From Streptomyces pristinaespiralis (GTDB lineage: Bacteria; Actinomycetota; Actinomycetes; Streptomycetales; Streptomycetaceae), in NCBI RefSeq assembly GCF_001278075.1, contig NZ_CP011340.1:8119501-8183500 (forward strand): DNA of 64,000 nucleotides. Direction: 5' to 3'. The notes under the pieces are model-generated. The model saw only the letters and a list, made by a program, of their open reading frames with translations, was not told the origin of the DNA and made no database searches. Positions 8,000 through 18,394 of the stretch are shown here, piece by piece. How positions within the stretch are numbered: the stretch's first letter is position 1; every line of letters begins with the position of its first letter. The position numbers and the translations under genes are program-made.

Positions 8000-9100
8000 C
8001 ACACACACAGCCCCCACACACACAGCCCCCGCACGGCCGACAGCGCCGGGCGCCGGAACGGACCCCGGCCGGGCACGGGCCGACAACGGCGGCGCGGAGG
8101 AGCGGCGGCCGCGTCAGGCAGCGCCTGGCACGCGGAACGGTGACCGCACGGCCACCAGCCCCGCACGACCGGCAGCGGTCGGCACGCACTACGACCGTCC
8201 CGTGCCGCGAAGCCCGCCCGACGTGGGAAGCGGCGGTTGCGCAGGCCGCGCCGCGCCGCGGAAGCCGGCGGCCGGCACTGCAAGCAGCGCCCGCACGGCC
8301 GACAGCGCCGGGCACGGTCGACGCCTGCCTGCACGGCGATCCAGCGCCGGGCACGGAGAAGGGGTTCGGCCGGCACGCGGCCGGCACCGGGCACGAAGGC
8401 CGGCGGCCGACAAGGCCATAGCGCCCCCGCCCCGTCACAGCGGTACCGGGAGGAAAGACGGCGGCCGGTAAGCAGCGCCCGCCCGGCCACCGGCGCCCGG
8501 TACGGGGAACATCGGCCGGACGGCCAACAGCGCCGGGCGCGGCAGGCGGCGCCGGGTTCGGGGAGCGTGGGCCCGAGGGCCAACGGTCCTGCGTGGCCGA
8601 TCGCGTCCGGCATGGAGAACACCGGGCCGGCAGGCGGCGGGCGCGGTCGACCCGCCGGGACGGTCATCAGCGCCGGGCGCGGCGGGCGGCGCCGGGTTCG
8701 GGGAGCGTGGGCCCGAGGGCCAACGGCCCTGCGCGGCCGATCGCGTCCGGCATGGGGGACGCCGGGCCGGCAGGCGGCGGCGGGCGCGGAGAAGCGCCGG
8801 GCGCGGCCGGCGGCGCCGGGTTCGGGGAGCTGGGGCCGAGGGCCAACGGCCCTGCGCGGCCGATCGCGTCCGGCATGGGGAACGCCGGGCCGGCAGGCGG
8901 CGGGCGCGGTCGACCCGCCGGGACGGTCATCAGCGGCGGGCACGCCAACAGCCCCGCCCGGCCGACCGCGGCCCGGCACGGTCGACGCCTGCCCGGCACG
9001 GCCGACGCCTGCCCGCGCGGCCGACCGCGGCCCGGCACGGTCGACGCTGGCCCGCGCCGCCACAGCGCCCGCACGGCAGCCAGCAGCGCCCCGCGTCGCG
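8000..9100. repeat. Non-coding repeat region with a ~140-bp tandem unit
   Basis: No gene is supported between 7906 and 9144. Short CACACACAGCCCC repeats (8000-8030) and scattered CGGCCGACAGCGCCGGGC units lead into three tandem copies of a longer unit. The copies begin GCGGCGCCGGGTTCGGGGAG at about 8546, 8686 and 8810 (offsets 140 and 124 bp) and end by about 8945. Each copy contains CGATCGCGTCCGGCATGG. Further CGGCACGGTCGACGCCTGCC units follow at 8970-9060. Long open frames exist on both strands, but none has domain content or a ribosome binding site. Confidence 0.7.
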
Positions 9101-9144
9101 GTCGCCCGCCCCGGTGTGGGGGAGTGGGCGGCGGGGTGGCCGGG

Positions 9145-9330
9145 TTACTGGCCCGGGACGCCGCCCAGGCCCCAGCGGCGTGGGGGGACGGCGGTCAGCG
9201 CGATCCAGGTCTGGTCGCGGATGTCCTCGCCGAACACGTCGACCGTCGCCTGGGTCAGACGCTCGATCAGGGCACGTTCCGACTCCTCGTCGAGCCGCCG
9301 GTCGTAGATCTTCACTTCGATGAACGGCAT
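9145..9330 (-). CDS. 4-oxalocrotonate tautomerase-like small enzyme
   Basis: 61 aa after the initiator Met, which is followed directly by Pro (MPFIEVKIYDRRLDEE), the catalytic N-terminal proline of the tautomerase superfamily. The length matches the roughly 62-residue 4-OT subunit, which works as a hexamer. It interconverts keto-enol or dienol isomers of small acids. It is the last gene of a minus-strand operon with the aminotransferase 52 bp upstream, read from a GAGGCAGG-type ribosome binding site. A role in the picolinate branch, for example tautomerising a cyclic imine/enamine or oxo-acid from lysine, is a guess from position. A detoxifying or moonlighting role is possible. Confidence 0.8.
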   Translation of the reverse strand: MPFIEVKIYDRRLDEESERALIERLTQATVDVFGEDIRDQTWIALTAVPPRRWGLGGVPGQ

Positions 9331-9382
9331 ACGCCTGCCTCTCCCTCGGTCTTGGAAAACCACCGGCCGGATGCGGACGGTG

Positions 9383-10651
9383 TCACAGGTGCCCGGCCGC
9401 CACCCGCGTCCCCGTGCCGTGGGCCTCGTGCAGGGCGCGGGTGACCGCCTCGACCATGTAGTCGACCTGGCCGTCACTCAGACCGGGATGGCACGGCAGG
9501 TTCATGTGCTCCTCGAACCAGACCCGTTCGGCCGTCGGACACTCGCCCGGCCCGTGGCCGCGCAGCCGCCACTCGGGCGACAGATGGAGCGGGAAGTACC
9601 GCAACTGGACCTCCACACCCAGCCGGTCCAGGGCGCGCACGAACCGCTCCCGCACCTGCCGGCCGCCGGTGAGGAAGAACGTGTACAGGTGGTAGGCGTG
9701 CAGACTGTCCGCCGCCGCCCGGTGCAGCCGGGTGCCGGCCACCGAGGCCACGGCCTCGTCCAGCCGCTGCGCGATGCTCCGGCGCCGGGCCACGAACCGC
9801 TCCAGCGACGCCAGTTGCACCACGCCCACCGCCGCCGCCGCCTCCGACATCGTCGCGTTCGTGCCCGCCCCGCGGACCCCGACCGCCCGGTGACCGTACA
9901 CACCCTCCGCGAACTTCATCCACGGCAGCAGCGCCGGAGCACCCGCCCGCGCGGAGTCCGGCAGCGCCGCGTACACGCCGTCGGCCTCGTTGTCGCGGAT
10001 ACGTCCCACCCGCTGGGCCCACTCGTCACGCGACAGGGTGATCATGCCGCCCTCGCCGAGGGTGGTGATGTTCTTCGTGGAGTGGAAACTGAAGCAGCCG
10101 ATGTCCGCCAGTGCCCCCGGCCGCCGCCCCCGGTACACGGCGCCCAGCGCGTGCGCGCTGTCCTCGACGACGATGATGCCGCGCTTGCGGGCCAGGGCCA
10201 TGATGCGGTCCATGTCGGCCGGGTTGCCGCCGTAGTGGACGAGCAGGATCGCCCGGGTGCGGTCGGTGATCAGCGTCTCCAGCACCGCCGGGTCGAGGTT
10301 GAGGGTGTCCGGGTCGATGTCGCAGAACCGCAGCCGCACGTCGTGGTCGAGCAGCGGCTGCACCGTCGCCTGGAACGTCTGCGGGGTGGCGATCACCTCG
10401 TCGCCCGGCGCCAGGTCCAGCATCCGCACCGCCAGTTCCAGCGCGACGGTGCCGCTGGTGACACTGAGCGCGTGCCGGGCGCCGGTCAGGCGGGCGAACT
10501 GTTCCTCGAACCGCTCCCGCCACACCCCCGACGTCAGCGACCGGCCCGAGCGGACCAGTTCGCCCAGCGCCGCCAGGTCCGCCTCGCCCACCACCGAACC
10601 GCGTCGCGCGAACGGCACCCGGTAGCCGCCCTCGGGCCCGGGCCCGCTCAC
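9383..10651 (-). CDS. DegT/DnrJ/EryC1-family PLP aminotransferase, probable L-lysine 2-aminotransferase
   Basis: 422 aa, fold-type I PLP enzyme of the DegT/StrS family. It has the substrate/PLP blocks SLTSGVWRERFEEQFARL and SVTSGTVALELA, the cofactor Asp in VVEDSAHALGA, and the PLP lysine K193 in FHSTKN. Because it is coupled to an aryl-acid ligase and sits beside lysine cyclodeaminase, the best reading is the HpaA/VisA role: removing the alpha-amino group of lysine as the first step to 3-hydroxypicolinic acid, the group B streptogramin starter. VisA and NikC are the relevant known enzymes; family membership is from memory. The GTG start overlaps the ligase stop (GTGA), indicating translational coupling. 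The oxidase and hydroxylase needed to finish picolinate are not in the window. Confidence 0.78.
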   Translation of the reverse strand: MSGPGPEGGYRVPFARRGSVVGEADLAALGELVRSGRSLTSGVWRERFEEQFARLTGARHALSVTSGTVALELAVRMLDLAPGDEVIATPQTFQATVQPLLDHDVRLRFCDIDPDTLNLDPAVLETLITDRTRAILLVHYGGNPADMDRIMALARKRGIIVVEDSAHALGAVYRGRRPGALADIGCFSFHSTKNITTLGEGGMITLSRDEWAQRVGRIRDNEADGVYAALPDSARAGAPALLPWMKFAEGVYGHRAVGVRGAGTNATMSEAAAAVGVVQLASLERFVARRRSIAQRLDEAVASVAGTRLHRAAADSLHAYHLYTFFLTGGRQVRERFVRALDRLGVEVQLRYFPLHLSPEWRLRGHGPGECPTAERVWFEEHMNLPCHPGLSDGQVDYMVEAVTRALHEAHGTGTRVAAGHL

Positions 10652-12396
10652 GCCGCCTCCTCCCGCCCGCCACCGGCGGCCGTCACCCCGCCCGCGGACC
10701 CACCCCCACCGGCCGTATCGCCGTCCGTGGTCGGGCCGTGGCCGGCGGTGGTGGGGCGGGTGGGGGCGGTCTTGGCGGCGATGTCGGCCGCCAGGGCCTT
10801 CTTGTCGACCTTGTTGAGGCCGGTCAGCGGGAACGCGTCGACGACCTCCACCCGGTCGGGAAGCTTGTAGTCGGCCAGTCCCCGCGCGCGCAGCAGCCGG
10901 CGCAGCGCCGCCATCGGCGGTGCGGGACGGCCGGGTGCGGGCACGATGTAGGCGCAGACCTTCTCGCCCCACACCGGGTCGGGCATGGCGACGACGGCGG
11001 CCTGCTGGACGTCGGGGTGGGCGCCCAGGTGGCCCTCGACCTCGGTCGCGGAGACCTTGTCGCCGCCGCGGATGACGACGTCCTTGATCCTGCCCTCCAC
11101 CACCAACTGCCCGTCGGCGGTGAGCCGCACCAGATCGCCGCTGCGGTAGAAGCCGTCCTCGGTGAACGCGCGGGCGTTGTGCTCGGGGGCCCGGTAGTAG
11201 CCGCGCAGCGTGTAGGGGCCGCGGGTGAGCAGTTCACCGGTCTCACCGCGGGGCACGGGCCGGCCGTCGGGGTCGGCGACGCGTATCTCGTCGGCCTCGG
11301 ACACCGGCCGGCCCTGGGTGCGCAGCACCACGTCCGCCGGGTCGTCGTCGCGGGTGAAGGTCAGCAGTCCCTCGGCCATGCCGAACACCTGCTGCAGCCG
11401 CACCCCCAGTTCGGGGCCGATCCGGGCGGCGAGCTCCTCGTGGAGTTTGGCGCTGCCGACCTGCAGCAGCTGAAGGCTGCCCAGGTCGCGGCCGTGGCCT
11501 TGTGCGGCGGCCGCCAGCCACAGGTGCACGATCGTGGGGATGACGGAGGTGAAGGTGACGTGTTCGCGTTCGATCAGCGCGAAGCACTCCTCGGGCTGCG
11601 GTGACAGCGCGAACACCACCCGCCCGCCGGCGTGCAGGGTGCCCAGGATGCCCGGGCAGCCGAAGGGGAAGTTGAACTCGGCCGGCAGCACCGCCAGATA
11701 GACACTGTCCGCGTCCAGGCCGCAGATACCGGCCGTGACCCGGCACTGGTAGGCGTAGTCGTCGTGGGTGCGCGGGATCAGCTTCGGCAGCGCGGTCGTC
11801 CCCCCGGACAGCAGGAAGAACGCCACGTCGGAGGCGTCCACGTCCGCCGGCGCCACCGGGTCGCCGTCCACGTCGGCCAGCGCGGTGAACCCCTCGGGCA
11901 GCACCGCGGGCGCCTCGCCCGCCACGAACACCTGCACCGGGCGGGCACGGCGGGCACGGGCCTCCACGGCCGCCGCGACATGGTCGTAGCCGGTGCCGGT
12001 GCCCGGCAGGATGTGGGCGACGGCGCCGGACAGCTCGAGCAGGTGCCCCACCTCGGCGGCACGGTGCGCGGGCAGCGCGAACACCGGCAGCGCGCCCAGA
12101 CGGAACAGCGCGAAGCACACCGCGACGAACTCGGGCGTGTTCGGCAGCTGCACCAGCACCCGCTCGCCGGCGCCGATCCCGCGCGCCGCGAACCCCGCCG
12201 CCAGCCGGTCGCACCAGCGGTCCAGGGCACGGTAGGTGACACGGGAGCACCCGTCCGCGCCGACCAGCGCCTCCCGCTCGCCGTACTGCTCCGCCCAGCG
12301 GCCCAGCAGCATGCCCAGCGGCTCGCCCCGCCAGTAGCCGGCCGCCCGGTACTTCGCGGCCACATCCTCGGGCCAGGGAACGCATCCGTCCAGCAT
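10648..12396 (-). CDS. Aryl-acid adenylate-forming ligase, probable 3-hydroxypicolinate:AMP ligase
   Basis: 582 aa, the length of stand-alone DhbE/EntE-type enzymes. It has the ANL motifs LSGGTTALPKLIPRTHDDY (P-loop, A3), the DhbE-like FNFPFGCPG, QVFGMAEGLLTFTR (A5), YRSGDLVRL (A7) and GLNKVDKKALA with the catalytic lysine (A10). The N-terminal MLDGCVPWPEDVAAKYRAAG is typical of 2,3-dihydroxybenzoate-AMP ligase relatives. Likely role: activation of 3-hydroxypicolinic acid for the group B NRPS (SnbA/VisB role). Salicylate or DHB specificity is not excluded by sequence, but neighbours favour picolinate. The ATG is chosen over an upstream one by GGAAAGGACC just before it. It is first in a three-gene minus-strand operon, with SARP-type heptamers 50-70 bp upstream. 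Confidence 0.85.
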   Translation of the reverse strand: MLDGCVPWPEDVAAKYRAAGYWRGEPLGMLLGRWAEQYGEREALVGADGCSRVTYRALDRWCDRLAAGFAARGIGAGERVLVQLPNTPEFVAVCFALFRLGALPVFALPAHRAAEVGHLLELSGAVAHILPGTGTGYDHVAAAVEARARRARPVQVFVAGEAPAVLPEGFTALADVDGDPVAPADVDASDVAFFLLSGGTTALPKLIPRTHDDYAYQCRVTAGICGLDADSVYLAVLPAEFNFPFGCPGILGTLHAGGRVVFALSPQPEECFALIEREHVTFTSVIPTIVHLWLAAAAQGHGRDLGSLQLLQVGSAKLHEELAARIGPELGVRLQQVFGMAEGLLTFTRDDDPADVVLRTQGRPVSEADEIRVADPDGRPVPRGETGELLTRGPYTLRGYYRAPEHNARAFTEDGFYRSGDLVRLTADGQLVVEGRIKDVVIRGGDKVSATEVEGHLGAHPDVQQAAVVAMPDPVWGEKVCAYIVPAPGRPAPPMAALRRLLRARGLADYKLPDRVEVVDAFPLTGLNKVDKKALAADIAAKTAPTRPTTAGHGPTTDGDTAGGGGSAGGVTAAGGGREEAA

Positions 12397-12447
12397 CGTT
12401 GGTCCTTTCCGGCTTCGTCCTCGCGTCGCGCCCAGTGTCGGCAGCGC

Positions 12448-12465
12448 CGTTGACACGCCGCTGAT
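12448..12465 (-). promoter_or_regulatory. SARP-type heptamer pair facing the ligase operon
   Basis: On the minus strand ATCAGCG (12465-12459) and GTCAACG (12454-12448) are spaced 11 bp apart start to start, each one base from the GTCAGSS pattern that I recall for the pristinamycin SARP PapR2. The 11-bp period is the SARP hallmark. They lie 52 bp upstream of the ligase start codon. Confidence 0.5.
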
Positions 12466-12491
12466 GCGCCGCGCCCGCGCGCCGCCGCTCC

Positions 12492-12534
12492 GTCAGGAGC
12501 CGATCAGGGCGGCGTCAGCCGGGCCGGACAGGAT
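12492..12534 (+). promoter_or_regulatory. Three SARP-type heptamers and -10 facing lysine cyclodeaminase
   Basis: GTCAGGA (12492), ATCAGGG (12503) and GTCAGCC (12514) repeat with an exact 11-bp period. The last ends 8 bp before CAGGAT (12529-12534), a plausible -10; this 8-bp spacing is that expected of SARP-activated promoters. The cyclodeaminase ATG lies 105 bp further on. This is the clearest activator site in the window and implies that one of the two SARPs drives the pipecolate branch. Confidence 0.65.
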
Positions 12535-12639
12535 GCCGCCCACGGGGCCCGGCACACCGGGCCGCGGCGACAGCGGGCCGGCGACCGGCAGGCCGACACC
12601 ACGCACGGACGAGAAGAAACAACACAAGGGGAGCACCCG

Positions 12640-13707
12640 ATGGAGACCTGGGTCCTGGGCCGGCGCGACGTCGCCGAGGTGGTGGCCGCCGTCGGCCGCG
12701 ACGAACTCATGCGCCGCATCATCGACCGCCTCACCGGCGGACTGGCCGAGATCGGCCGCGGCGAGCGGCACCTGTCCCCGCTGCGCGGCGGACTGGAACG
12801 CAGCGAACCCGTGCCCGGCATCTGGGAATGGATGCCGCACCGCGAACCCGGCGACCACATCACCCTCAAGACCGTCGGCTACAGCCCCGCCAACCCCGCC
12901 CGCTTCGGCCTGCCGACCATCCTGGGCACCGTCGCCCGCTACGACGACACCACCGGCGCCCTGACCGCCCTGATGGACGGCGTGCTGCTCACCGCCCTGC
13001 GCACCGGCGCCGCCTCCGCCGTCGCCTCCCGCCTGCTGGCCCGCCCCGACAGCCACACCCTGGGACTGATCGGCACCGGCGCCCAGGCCGTCACCCAACT
13101 GCACGCCCTGTCCCTGGTACTGCCCCTGCAACGGGCCCTGGTGTGGGACACCGACCCCGCCCACCGGGAAAGCTTCGCCCGGCGCGCCGCGTTCACCGGC
13201 GTCAGCGTCGAGATCGCCGAGCCCGCCCGGATCGCCGCCGAGGCCGACGTCATCTCCACCGCCACCTCGGTAGCCGTCGGCCAGGGCCCGGTCCTGCCCG
13301 ACACCGGCGTCCGCGAGCACCTGCACATCAACGCCGTCGGCGCGGACCTCGTCGGCAAGACGGAACTGCCGCTCGGCCTGCTCGAGCGGGCGTTCGTCAC
13401 CGCCGACCACCCCGAGCAGGCGCTGCGCGAGGGCGAGTGCCAGCAACTCTCCGCCGACCGGCTCGGCCCGCAGCTGGCCCACCTGTGCGCCGACCCGGCG
13501 GCCGCCGCCGGCCGGCAGGACACCCTGAGCGTCTTCGACTCCACCGGCTTCGCCTTCGAGGACGCCCTGGCGATGGAAGTGTTCCTCGAGGCCGCCGCCG
13601 AACGGGACCTGGGCATCCGGGTGGGCATCGAACACCACCCCGGCGACGCCCTGGACCCCTACGCCCTCCAGCCCCTGCCCCTGCCCCTGGCCGCCCCCGC
13701 CCACTGA
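12640..13707 (+). CDS. pipA: Ornithine/lysine cyclodeaminase, probable L-lysine cyclodeaminase
   Basis: 355 aa of the ornithine cyclodeaminase / mu-crystallin family. The Rossmann NAD site is LGLIGTGAQAVTQLHAL (about residues 141-158). The RTGAASAVASRLLARPD block, shared by family members, precedes it, and VGADLVGKTELPL follows. It would deaminate and cyclise L-lysine to L-pipecolic acid with internally recycled NAD, feeding the 4-oxopipecolate residue of group B streptogramins (PipA/VisC role). Lysine rather than ornithine is inferred from the P450 and ligase neighbours. The ATG follows AAGGGGAG. It is divergent from the ligase operon, with SARP-type heptamers between them. The 125 bp to the P450 contain two T-runs (13718-13725, 13736-13740). 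Confidence 0.85.
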   Translation: METWVLGRRDVAEVVAAVGRDELMRRIIDRLTGGLAEIGRGERHLSPLRGGLERSEPVPGIWEWMPHREPGDHITLKTVGYSPANPARFGLPTILGTVARYDDTTGALTALMDGVLLTALRTGAASAVASRLLARPDSHTLGLIGTGAQAVTQLHALSLVLPLQRALVWDTDPAHRESFARRAAFTGVSVEIAEPARIAAEADVISTATSVAVGQGPVLPDTGVREHLHINAVGADLVGKTELPLGLLERAFVTADHPEQALREGECQQLSADRLGPQLAHLCADPAAAAGRQDTLSVFDSTGFAFEDALAMEVFLEAAAERDLGIRVGIEHHPGDALDPYALQPLPLPLAAPAH

Positions 13708-13832
13708 CCCCCCCCTTTTTTCGGGACCCCCGCTCTTTTTCGAGACCCCCGCCCGGCCGGCCCGGCCCTCCTCCCGCCGGCCCCCATGCCCGGCCGGGCC
13801 GGGGCACCCACGACGCCCTCGCGAGGAGAGAG

Positions 13833-15029
13833 ATGCCCCCCACCCCCCGGCCCACCACCGACGACGGCGGCCGTGAACTGCTCGCCTGGCTGCGCGAGAT
13901 GCGCCACCACCACCCCGTCCACGAGGACGAATACGGTGCCTTCCACGTCTTCCGGCACGCCGACGTCCTCACCGTCGCCTCCGACCCCGGCGTCTACTCC
14001 TCCCAGCTCAGCCGGCTACGGCCCGGCTCCCAGGCGTTGAGCGAACAGATCCTGTCGGTCATCGACCCGCCGATGCACCGCACCCTGCGCCGCCTGGTCA
14101 GCCAGGCCTTCACCCCCCGCACCGTCGCCGACCTCGAACCACGCGTCACCGAACTGGCCGGGCAACTGCTCGACGCCGTCGACGGCGACACGTTCGACCT
14201 CGTCGCCGACTTCGCCTACCCGCTGCCCGTGATCGTGATCGCCGAACTCCTCGGCGTGCCGCCCGCCGACCGCACCCTGTTCCGCTCCTGGTCCGACCGG
14301 ATGCTGCAGATGCAGGTCGCCGACCCGGCGGACATGCAGTTCGGCGACGACGCCGACGAGGACTACCAACGCCTCGTCAAAGAACCCATGCGCGCCATGC
14401 ACGCCTACCTCCACGACCACGTCACCGACCGCCGCGCCCGCCCCGCGAACGACCTGATCTCCGCACTCGTCGCCGCCCGCGTGGAGGGCGAACGACTCAC
14501 CGACGAGCAGATCGTCGAATTCGGGGCGCTGCTGCTGATGGCCGGCCACGTCTCCACCTCCATGCTGCTCGGCAACACCGTGCTGTGCCTGAAGGACCAC
14601 CCCCGGGCCGAGGCCGCCGCCCGCGCCGACCGGTCCCTGATCCCCGCCCTGATCGAAGAAGTACTGCGGCTGCGGCCGCCGATCACCGTCATGGCCCGCG
14701 TCACCACCAAGGACACCGTCCTCGCCGGCACCACCATCCCCGCCGGACGCATGGTCGTGCCCTCCCTGCTGTCCGCCAACCACGACGAACAGGTCTTCAC
14801 CGACCCCGACCACCTCGACCTCGCCCGCGAAGGCCGCCAGATCGCCTTCGGCCACGGCATCCACTACTGCCTGGGCGCCCCGCTCGCCCGCCTGGAGGGC
14901 CGCATCGCCCTGGAAGCCCTCTTCGACCGCTTCCCCGACTTCTCGCCCACCGACGGCGCAAAACTGCGCTACCACCGCGACGGACTGTTCGGCGTCAAGA
15001 ACCTGCCGCTGACCGTACGGCGCGGCTGA
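13833..15029 (+). CDS. Cytochrome P450, probable pipecolate oxidising enzyme
   Basis: 398 aa, soluble bacterial P450. It shows the heme-binding FGHGIHYCLGAPLAR with Cys346, the K-helix EEVLRLRPP (E-x-x-R) and an I-helix LLMAGHVSTSM in which Ser-Thr follows the usual A-G-x pattern. Directly downstream of the cyclodeaminase, it most likely hydroxylates or oxidises the pipecolate residue towards 4-oxopipecolate (SnbF role in pristinamycin I); whether it acts on free or carrier-bound acid cannot be read here. The ATG is fixed by GAGGAGAG at 13823. The stop is 21 bp before papA, so the two are probably co-transcribed. Redox partners are not encoded in the window. Confidence 0.88.
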   Translation: MPPTPRPTTDDGGRELLAWLREMRHHHPVHEDEYGAFHVFRHADVLTVASDPGVYSSQLSRLRPGSQALSEQILSVIDPPMHRTLRRLVSQAFTPRTVADLEPRVTELAGQLLDAVDGDTFDLVADFAYPLPVIVIAELLGVPPADRTLFRSWSDRMLQMQVADPADMQFGDDADEDYQRLVKEPMRAMHAYLHDHVTDRRARPANDLISALVAARVEGERLTDEQIVEFGALLLMAGHVSTSMLLGNTVLCLKDHPRAEAAARADRSLIPALIEEVLRLRPPITVMARVTTKDTVLAGTTIPAGRMVVPSLLSANHDEQVFTDPDHLDLAREGRQIAFGHGIHYCLGAPLARLEGRIALEALFDRFPDFSPTDGAKLRYHRDGLFGVKNLPLTVRRG

Positions 15030-15050
15030 CACAGACAAGGGGGCCACCTG

Positions 15051-17210
<2,160 letters not shown>

Positions 17211-17365
17211 CCCACCCACCGCCCCACCCCGCCACCGCAACCCCGGCTCACCCCCGGGGCGGCCGCGCGCGGTGCCGCCCGGCGGCCGACCCGGCGACGG
17301 GTCCGCTCGCGGACCGGGTGACGGACCCGGCGGCGGGGCCGGCGGCGGGCCGGGACGTGGGCCGG

Positions 17366-17455
17366 GACGTGGGCCCGGCGTGCCCGGCGACCGGCACGGC
17401 GGCGGGCCCGGACGTGGGCCCGGCGTGCCCGGCGACCGGCACGGTGGCGGGGCGG
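17366..17455. repeat. Two-copy 45-bp tandem repeat between convergent papA and papC
   Basis: The unit starting GACGTGGGCCCGGCGTGCCC occurs at 17366 and 17411, almost identical. The 257-bp gap between convergent genes is otherwise GC-rich with GGCCGGCGGC runs; such DNA may help end transcription from both sides. No gene seen. Confidence 0.65.
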
Positions 17456-17467
17456 GGCGGGGGACGG

Positions 17468-18358
17468 TCAGTGCAGGGCGGTGAACATCCGCGCGCACAG
17501 CCGTTCCAGCTCCGCACCGTGCTCGCCCAGCACACCGCGCAGTTCGGCGAACAGGGCGGCGAACGTCTCCTCGTCGCCCCTCTCGACGGCCTGCCCCAGC
17601 CGCACCAGGCCGCGGCCCAGCGCCTGCCGCGCGGCCGGCGCGCCGGGGTTGGCGGCCTGGATGTCGAAATACACCTCCGGCGTCCCGCCGGCGATCCGGG
17701 CCAGCAGCGCCAGCATCGCCAGATGCGGCGGCGGGGCACTGTCCCGCAGCGCCCCCACGTCCACCGACAGCTCACCCAGGCCCAGCCCGAAGGCCAGCAC
17801 CGCGGCATGCGTGGCGGCCTGCTGCGCGGCGGTCAGCTCGTCGTGCCGCCGCGCCGGCATCTCCACCACCCGGGCCCCCCACCCGGCCACCAGCTCCACC
17901 AGGGCCCGCACACCGGGCCCGTCGGTGACCACCACCGCCGCCACCGGCCGCCCCTGAAGACCCAGCGAGGGGGCGAACATCGGGTTCAGCCCCACCGCCT
18001 GCAGCCCCGGCGCCGCCTCACGCAGCCGCCCGGCGATCCGGCTCTTGACCGACAAGGTGTCCGCGAGCACCGCACCGGGCCGCATCACCCCCGCCAGCAC
18101 CTCCACCGCCTCCCACGCCACCGGCTCCGGCACCGCCAGCACCACCACGTCCGCCGCCGCCAGCGCCGCGACCGCCTCCGGCCCCGGCCGCCGCACATCA
18201 CCGGCCACCACCCGCACCCCGTCCGCCGCACCGGCCCCGGCCACGTCCAGCCAGGTCACCGCCACCCCCGAACGCACCAGCCAGTGGCTGAACATGCGGC
18301 CCACCGCACCGGCCCCGCCCACCACCACACAACGCCCGAACACCGAACCACCCCTCAT
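17468..18358 (-). CDS. papC: Prephenate-dehydrogenase-like 4-amino-4-deoxyprephenate dehydrogenase
   Basis: 296 aa, TyrA family. An N-terminal Rossmann motif VVVGGAGAVGRMFSHWL is followed by helical domain elements GLNPMFAPSLGLQGRPVAAV (a TyrA signature) and RHDELTAAQQAATHAAVLAF. It would oxidatively decarboxylate 4-amino-4-deoxyprephenate to 4-aminophenylpyruvate, which a transaminase turns into 4-aminophenylalanine. The ATG (MRGGSVF) is preferred over a GTG at 18343 because GGGGGA lies upstream. It is transcribed opposite to papA and papB. Its start is only 36 bp from the papB start, so the promoters must overlap the genes or each other. Confidence 0.87.
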   Translation of the reverse strand: MRGGSVFGRCVVVGGAGAVGRMFSHWLVRSGVAVTWLDVAGAGAADGVRVVAGDVRRPGPEAVAALAAADVVVLAVPEPVAWEAVEVLAGVMRPGAVLADTLSVKSRIAGRLREAAPGLQAVGLNPMFAPSLGLQGRPVAAVVVTDGPGVRALVELVAGWGARVVEMPARRHDELTAAQQAATHAAVLAFGLGLGELSVDVGALRDSAPPPHLAMLALLARIAGGTPEVYFDIQAANPGAPAARQALGRGLVRLGQAVERGDEETFAALFAELRGVLGEHGAELERLCARMFTALH

Positions 18359-18394
18359 CCGCGTTCCCGATCCCCCCGGTACGGAGGAAGAACC

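Noticed and set aside
8000..8950. CRISPR array
   Set aside because: Repeats are long, adjacent and lack unique similar-length spacers; no cas genes are present.
6823..9063. Very long minus-strand open frame across the exporter gene and repeat region
   Set aside because: It is antisense to a clear MFS gene and then runs through tandem repeats; no domain, start site or codon-position bias of its own. Typical of GC-rich DNA with few stop codons.
8237..9307. Possible Arg/Gly/Pro-rich repetitive protein in the 140-bp repeat region
   Set aside because: The repeat offsets (140 and 124 bp) are not multiples of three, so a repeated protein motif is not preserved; there is no start signal.
13715..13745. 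Rho-independent terminator after the cyclodeaminase gene
   Set aside because: There are T-runs but no convincing stem before them, and the P450 gene follows on the same strand as a likely co-transcribed partner.
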